DNA of 10,081 nucleotides from CALXXL01 sp964512385. GTDB taxonomy: Bacteria; Verrucomicrobiota; Lentisphaeria; Victivallales; Victivallaceae. Both the position numbers and the translations under genes were made by a program. The DNA is taken from positions 1-10,081 of the forward strand of contig CAZEHZ010000085.1 in NCBI GenBank assembly GCA_964512385.1, written 5' to 3'. Below, piece after piece: positions 6,582-10,081 of this stretch (positions are counted from its first letter, which is position 1; each line of letters begins with the position of its first letter). The notes beneath the pieces were generated by a model. The model was given only the letters and a program-made list of their open reading frames with translations, ran no database searches and had not been told where the DNA came from.

Positions 6582-7517
6582 CTATTTTACAATAACTTGA
6601 TTTTCAAATGTTAAATCATAAATCACCCCGGTTTTTCCGGTGGCGATGGATTGTGCAACGGCGCTTTCCAGTGCGTCTAATTTTTCCGTAACTTTTTCGG
6701 CTGGCAAAATTGCCGTACCGATAAAATTGCCATAGACAAAACGCACCACATACTTCCGATCGGCAGTCAATTCGAGCTTTTCCGAACGGACGTGAAAGAC
6801 AATGGATTTAATTTCAAATTGCGGCCTTAACTTGGCCTCGGTCAGCAGCTGCATTGCGCCGGCCAGCGAGCTTAAAGTTTCGCCGGTATGCACCGGAATC
6901 AGCGCCCCCGGCACTAAATACTGCGCCTGAAAAGTAATCTGCGGCAGTAATTCCGGGTTTACCTGCGCACAATCCCGCCGACTCATTACCACGCATTGCG
7001 AATCCGCCAGCAACACGCCCAGCGCCGGTTCGCCCTTTGCCGTCCGCTCCAGATTCTGCTTCAGCTCAATACTGCGGCCGTCCGGCCCCATAAAACGCAG
7101 CGACGCCTGCGGCATACGCTCCACAATATCCACCTTTAATTTGTCCGGTAAAACTCTGGCAATGGCAATGCGTTCAATGCCGGGGCAATTTTCCAACGCC
7201 CGTTTTCTCAGCTCCGGCAACTCCATGCCAAACAGATTGGTCTCATTCAATTTTATGCCCAGCACCCGGCACAAGTCATCTTTAGCCGACACCTGCGACC
7301 AGCGCGAACCGGTGCTTACCGTGGATTTTATCTCTACATCACGCAGGATGAAATTATTATTTGTAACAAACAGACGGTCATAAATCACAAACCCGCACCA
7401 GACCAGGCTGGAAAAGATAAAAATGCCGATTAAAAACACAATAATTCCGCGCCAGAAATTCCGTCTTTCCAGTTCCGGCACCATCGTTTTGCTCTTTTTT
7501 CTATTTATTTCGGCCAT
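6582..7517 (-). CDS. ftsQ: FtsQ-like cell division protein (POTRA domain)
   Basis: This 311-residue bitopic protein is the likely divisome component linking early and late division proteins in the periplasm. It has a basic cytoplasmic N-terminus (1-21), one transmembrane helix (about 22-46), a POTRA domain (about 55-136) and an FtsQ-type beta domain to the C-terminus. The POTRA part shows FILRDVEIKS, NETNLFGMELPELRKRA and the closing RVLPDKLKVDIVERMPQA, typical of FtsQ/DivIB ('P.tl.v.v.eR.P.A'). Sequence conservation in this family is low, so the call rests on topology plus the POTRA ending. The ATG has GAGG 8 nt upstream. It is the first gene after the predicted promoter at 7551-7579 and is followed 13 nt later by alaS. 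It is not flanked by mur, ddl, ftsA or ftsZ, as it would be in a classical dcw cluster. Confidence 0.8.
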   Translation of the reverse strand: MAEINRKKSKTMVPELERRNFWRGIIVFLIGIFIFSSLVWCGFVIYDRLFVTNNNFILRDVEIKSTVSTGSRWSQVSAKDDLCRVLGIKLNETNLFGMELPELRKRALENCPGIERIAIARVLPDKLKVDIVERMPQASLRFMGPDGRSIELKQNLERTAKGEPALGVLLADSQCVVMSRRDCAQVNPELLPQITFQAQYLVPGALIPVHTGETLSSLAGAMQLLTEAKLRPQFEIKSIVFHVRSEKLELTADRKYVVRFVYGNFIGTAILPAEKVTEKLDALESAVAQSIATGKTGVIYDLTFENQVIVK

Positions 7518-7538
7518 TATACAATCCTCAAACTAAAA

Positions 7539-7575
7539 TATAATCAACATAATATACTCTGCCATGTTGATTTTA
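7539..7575 (-). repeat. inverted repeat overlapping the ftsQ promoter (possible operator)
   Basis: The arm TATAATCAACAT (7539-7550) and the arm ATGTTGATTTTA (7564-7575) are reverse complements at 11 of 12 positions, including 9 consecutive inner bases. They flank a 13-bp centre (7551-7563) that contains the -10 box. The symmetric placement over -10 and the spacer is what a repressor operator would look like. In RNA it could form a 9-bp hairpin with a 13-nt loop, but no U-run directly follows, so a terminator for the upstream gene is less likely. Confidence 0.5.
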
Positions 7576-7579
7576 ACAA
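7551..7579 (-). promoter_or_regulatory. predicted sigma70-type promoter of the ftsQ-alaS-STAS-symporter-EIIA unit
   Basis: On the minus strand, -35 TTGTTA (7579-7574, 4/6) and -10 TATATT (7556-7551, 5/6) are separated by exactly 17 bp. The expected start point is near 7544, about 27 nt before the ftsQ ATG. A second TATATT lies at 7542-7537 without a clear -35. This is the only gap over 30 nt in the minus-strand block, which supports a new transcription start here. Confidence 0.6.
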
Positions 7580-7591
7580 TGATTTACCCAA

Positions 7592-7617
7592 TTTTTTTTA
7601 CTTTTTTTGATTTTTTT
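7592..7617 (-). promoter_or_regulatory. three phased A-tracts upstream of the ftsQ promoter (UP element / curved DNA)
   Basis: Read on the minus strand there are A-runs of 7 (7617-7611), 7 (7608-7602) and 8 (7599-7592), centred 9 to 9.5 bp apart. They end 12 bp before the -35 box. In-phase A-tracts of this kind bend DNA, and A-rich DNA at about -45 to -75 can contact RNA polymerase alpha subunits. The same bases encode the last Lys/Asn/Gln-rich codons and stop of the metallophosphoesterase gene, so the dual role is an inference. Confidence 0.4.
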
Positions 7618-8731
7618 CCACTAATTCTATTATTGTTATTTCCGCCGGCACTCCCAACCGCACCGGAAAGCCACTCCAAATCCCCGTTCCACTGCTTACA
7701 TACAGTTGCATTTTACCCACGTTGTACCAGCCGGACACATATCCTTGATTAAATGCCGCCACCACTTTATTCATTATCCATATCATCCCGCCGTGAGTAT
7801 GACCGGAAACTTGAATATCCGCCCCGGCTTCACGGCATTTTTCCGCCAGCTCCGGGCGATGCGCAATAATAATTTTTATCGTACCGACCGGCAAATCCGC
7901 CAACGCCGCCGCCGGATCCGGCAATACACCGTTTCGGCGATGCCCGCCCTGGTCGGTAACTCCGGCCACCGCCAAATTCAAGGCCGGGAAATACACCCGT
8001 TCGTTAGCCAAAGTCGGAATGCCCCACTCCGCCAACTTTGCCGTCCACTCTTCATAACCGGAGTAATATTCATGGTTGCCCGGTGCGGAGTATACGCCGT
8101 ATTTTGTCTGTAAATTGCTTAACGGCAACAGGTCATTACTGCGTGCCGCCACCTGCCCGTCCACCAAATCTCCGGCCAGTAAAACCATGTCCGGGCGGGC
8201 ATTATTTACTACGGCCACCACTTTAGCCACTTCGCCGTCCAGCGTCAGATTATCCACATGCAAATCGGCAAGCAACGCAAACTTAAAGCCGTTCAACGAT
8301 TCCGGCAGATTTTCAATATAACACTTTTCATACTTGAGTTGCGGCATTGCCAACGCATTATAAACGCCGCACGCCGCCAACAGCATGGCTATTAACAGCA
8401 AACCGCCGTTAATCCAATTCCGCCATGCCGATTTCATCAGGTTGCCACGACGAATCAACCACCCTGCCCCTCGAATCAAGTCTGCCGTCAACAACAGCCA
8501 GAAAAACAGAAAACCCGCCGCATAATACCATGCCGCCAGCAACAATACGATTCTGGAACACTCCGGCGCAAAAAATCCGCCGCCAAAAACGGCATAAAGC
8601 AGATGAAATTTAAATGCCGCCAAAACAATCGGCACCGCTAAAACGCCACGCCAATACCAGTTTAATTTTTTTAAACCTTTTACCGCACTGAACCATAAAT
8701 ATATCGCCTGAAAACATGCAAAAAATAACAT
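7598..8731 (-). CDS. membrane-anchored metallophosphoesterase (calcineurin-like, YkuE/LpxG type)
   Basis: This protein has 377 residues. The N-terminal part has about four hydrophobic segments (near 3-17, 27-50, 61-83 and 108-128). The C-terminal calcineurin-like phosphoesterase domain (about 148-370) has a complete set of metal motifs: ADLHVD (Asp156, His158), GDLVDG (Asp188), GNHE (Asn219, His220), AHRPE (His291) and SGHTHGG (His311, His313). A two-metal phosphoesterase is therefore likely, active at the membrane. The YkuE/YaeI family has mixed or unknown substrates. In Chlamydia the related LpxG cleaves UDP-diacylglucosamine in lipid A synthesis, so that is a candidate role if this is a PVC bacterium. 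ATG 8731 is preferred over TTG 8734, because AGGAGG lies 5 nt before the ATG but only 2 nt before the TTG. It starts 9 nt after the peptidase gene's stop, and its AGGAGG follows directly from that stop codon. Confidence 0.88.
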   Translation of the reverse strand: MLFFACFQAIYLWFSAVKGLKKLNWYWRGVLAVPIVLAAFKFHLLYAVFGGGFFAPECSRIVLLLAAWYYAAGFLFFWLLLTADLIRGAGWLIRRGNLMKSAWRNWINGGLLLIAMLLAACGVYNALAMPQLKYEKCYIENLPESLNGFKFALLADLHVDNLTLDGEVAKVVAVVNNARPDMVLLAGDLVDGQVAARSNDLLPLSNLQTKYGVYSAPGNHEYYSGYEEWTAKLAEWGIPTLANERVYFPALNLAVAGVTDQGGHRRNGVLPDPAAALADLPVGTIKIIIAHRPELAEKCREAGADIQVSGHTHGGMIWIMNKVVAAFNQGYVSGWYNVGKMQLYVSSGTGIWSGFPVRLGVPAEITIIELVEKNQKK

Positions 8732-8740
8732 CAAATCCTC

Positions 8741-10081
8741 CTAAAAACGTAATCGGCGAGCGTTTTGCATACTGTCTAAATAGGCATTTTTTCCATTATT
8801 CCGGGTCAACATCAGCATGGGCGTTACACCCACCCCTTTAAAACCAACATCCACTGCGTTATTCCGCCAGACAAACTCAATCCCGGTAGTGTCATGCAGC
8901 ATATAATGTTCGCCGGCATCACGGCCTAAATACATTACTGTATGACCGGAAAACCGAATAACATCTCCGCATTCCAATTCATTAAGCCGTTCCGCTTTCT
9001 CTTCTAAACTCAAATCGGAAAAATCCCAGAACTTACCCGCCATCTGCAATGTTTGCTCCGTGCCGTTCCGGGCCATCACCACCCCCATAGACATATAAAT
9101 ATTCCGCACAATGCCGGAACAATCCCGGCCGTTGTTCATATCGCCCCAGCCATAACGTTCGCCAATAAATTTAAAGCCCTGCCGGATAATATTCTCTTTA
9201 GTATAGGGCAGATAGCCCACCGAAACATCGGCCGACCGGGGAATCAGACCGGGCAGAATTTCCAGTTTCCCATCCGCCGCACGCACCGGCAACGCCACCA
9301 CAAAAGTACCAAACGGCGCCCGCTTATCCACCATTTCCGGCCAACTCTTCATTAACGGCAACTTGGCCCCCATGTCATAAACCCGTTCGCTCAAATCGGC
9401 ATTCCACGGATTGACGGCCGTTCTGATTTGCGCTCCGGTTACCACTAAGAACTCATCGCTGTTCAAATACTCCATAATCTGCGGTTTGCTCCCCAGCGCC
9501 ACCGCTTCGGCCGGAATCCAAGCTTGATAGTCATATTTCTGCACAAACAACCATTTACCGTCGGTACTTTCATGTAAAATCGCCACGGCTTCACCGGGGA
9601 AAGCACCGGACTCCACAAACATATTTACTTCTGGATTCATACCGGAATTCCGCACCTCGGCAAAAGTGGGAAAGCGGCGAATCAGCTCTCGTTTTACCAC
9701 CATTCCCCACCGCACCGGATTATAATCCTTAATGCCGGATAAATTCAGATTTTCAGCAAATTTACGATAATCCTCCTCCGTAAGCAACTCACCGTCCGCC
9801 GAGCGGAAATTCTTTGTCGGCCACTGCAGTGTACTGCTATTTACTTCACTCAATTTGCTGATAAACGCCCATAGTTCCAGCTTGGTCAAGCCATCCGGAT
9901 AGTTGGCAAAATCGGCCAGACATTCGGCATTTCTCAAATTATACTGATTATAATCGGCTAAAAGCTCCGCCGGAATCAACACCTCGTCCGCCCCGGTTGT
10001 CCGTTCAATCCAGTATTCGGCGTAAAGCATCTCCGGGTAAACCTTAAATGCCGACGCATCGTATTGAGTATACGCCACCGT
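8741..10081 (-). CDS. NlpC/P60 (C40) peptidase with bacterial SH3 domains, 5' end probably outside window
   Basis: This is a likely peptidoglycan endopeptidase cutting gamma-D-Glu/diamino acid stem peptides. The visible N-terminal region (to about 120), with EYWIERTTGADEVLIPAELL, resembles the NlpC/P60 stabilising domain that precedes SH3b modules in this family. Two SH3-like stretches follow (about 125-195 and 205-285, containing WLFVQKYDYQAWIP and LPVRAADGKLEILPG). The NlpC/P60 domain (about 293-425) has the catalytic Cys320 in RDCSGIVRN, His379 in SGHTVMYLG and the third polar residue His395 in MLHDTTG. Numbering is from GTG 10078, which is only the first possible start in the window. The frame stays open to base 10081 and no signal peptide is seen, so an export signal probably lies upstream outside the window. 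It is the first visible gene of the minus-strand block, 9 nt before the metallophosphoesterase. Confidence 0.87.
   Translation of the reverse strand, partial: TVAYTQYDASAFKVYPEMLYAEYWIERTTGADEVLIPAELLADYNQYNLRNAECLADFANYPDGLTKLELWAFISKLSEVNSSTLQWPTKNFRSADGELLTEEDYRKFAENLNLSGIKDYNPVRWGMVVKRELIRRFPTFAEVRNSGMNPEVNMFVESGAFPGEAVAILHESTDGKWLFVQKYDYQAWIPAEAVALGSKPQIMEYLNSDEFLVVTGAQIRTAVNPWNADLSERVYDMGAKLPLMKSWPEMVDKRAPFGTFVVALPVRAADGKLEILPGLIPRSADVSVGYLPYTKENIIRQGFKFIGERYGWGDMNNGRDCSGIVRNIYMSMGVVMARNGTEQTLQMAGKFWDFSDLSLEEKAERLNELECGDVIRFSGHTVMYLGRDAGEHYMLHDTTGIEFVWRNNAVDVGFKGVGVTPMLMLTRNNGKNAYLDSMQNARRLRF

Noticed and set aside
7539..7575. Rho-independent terminator after the metallophosphoesterase gene
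   Set aside because: The stem is AT-rich with a 13-nt loop and is not followed by a U-run. The overlap with a good promoter favours an operator or chance.
8732..8734. TTG start for the metallophosphoesterase
   Set aside because: It would be only 2 nt from AGGAGG; the adjacent ATG at 8731 has a normal 5-nt spacing.
1..10081. Mobile element, CRISPR array, prophage or toxin-antitoxin system
   Set aside because: No transposase, integrase, regularly spaced repeats, tRNA-like attachment site or small paired genes were seen. All long frames are accounted for by housekeeping-type genes.

Overview
The window reads as ordinary, densely packed bacterial chromosome of moderate GC (about half). It shows no insertion sequences, integrases, CRISPR array, tRNA or rRNA. 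The host is probably a Gram-negative-type bacterium with peptidoglycan: it has an FtsQ-like divisome protein, a periplasmic-type NlpC/P60 endopeptidase and a membrane metallophosphoesterase. The gene families (bacterial FatA-like thioesterase, very long sodium:solute symporter with a tail near 'DDGxV', stand-alone STAS protein, short alanyl-tRNA synthetase) would suit a Lentisphaerota/Verrucomicrobiota-like (PVC) genome. That placement is my inference from general familiarity and is not proven.

Left part (1-1663): the last 48 codons of a VOC/glyoxalase-fold protein enter from the left edge on the + strand. They converge, with overlapping stop codons, on an acyl-ACP thioesterase (minus). A short AT-rich divergent promoter region (887-1012) separates the thioesterase from a membrane-anchored thermonuclease (plus), which converges on the next block.

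Right part (1692-10081): seven consecutive minus-strand genes. In transcription order these are an NlpC/P60 peptidase (5' end outside the window), a membrane metallophosphoesterase, FtsQ, a short alanyl-tRNA synthetase, a STAS-domain protein, a sodium:solute symporter and a PtsN-like EIIA. Spacing is very tight (9 nt, 13 nt, 25 nt, 5 nt and a 4-nt overlap), except for an 80-nt gap before ftsQ. That gap holds a good sigma70-type promoter, a near-perfect 12-bp inverted repeat around its -10 box, and phased A-tracts just upstream. The block is therefore probably two transcription units: envelope genes first, then ftsQ-alaS-STAS-symporter-EIIA.

The most interesting unit is the last three genes. 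A Na+-coupled transporter is sandwiched between two soluble domain types known elsewhere as regulators of transporters or signalling (STAS and PTS EIIA), with signs of translational coupling. The alanyl-tRNA synthetase is also notable: it ends right after the editing-domain zinc motif and lacks the usual C-terminal DHHA1/C-Ala region. No stretch over 300 bases lacks a gene.
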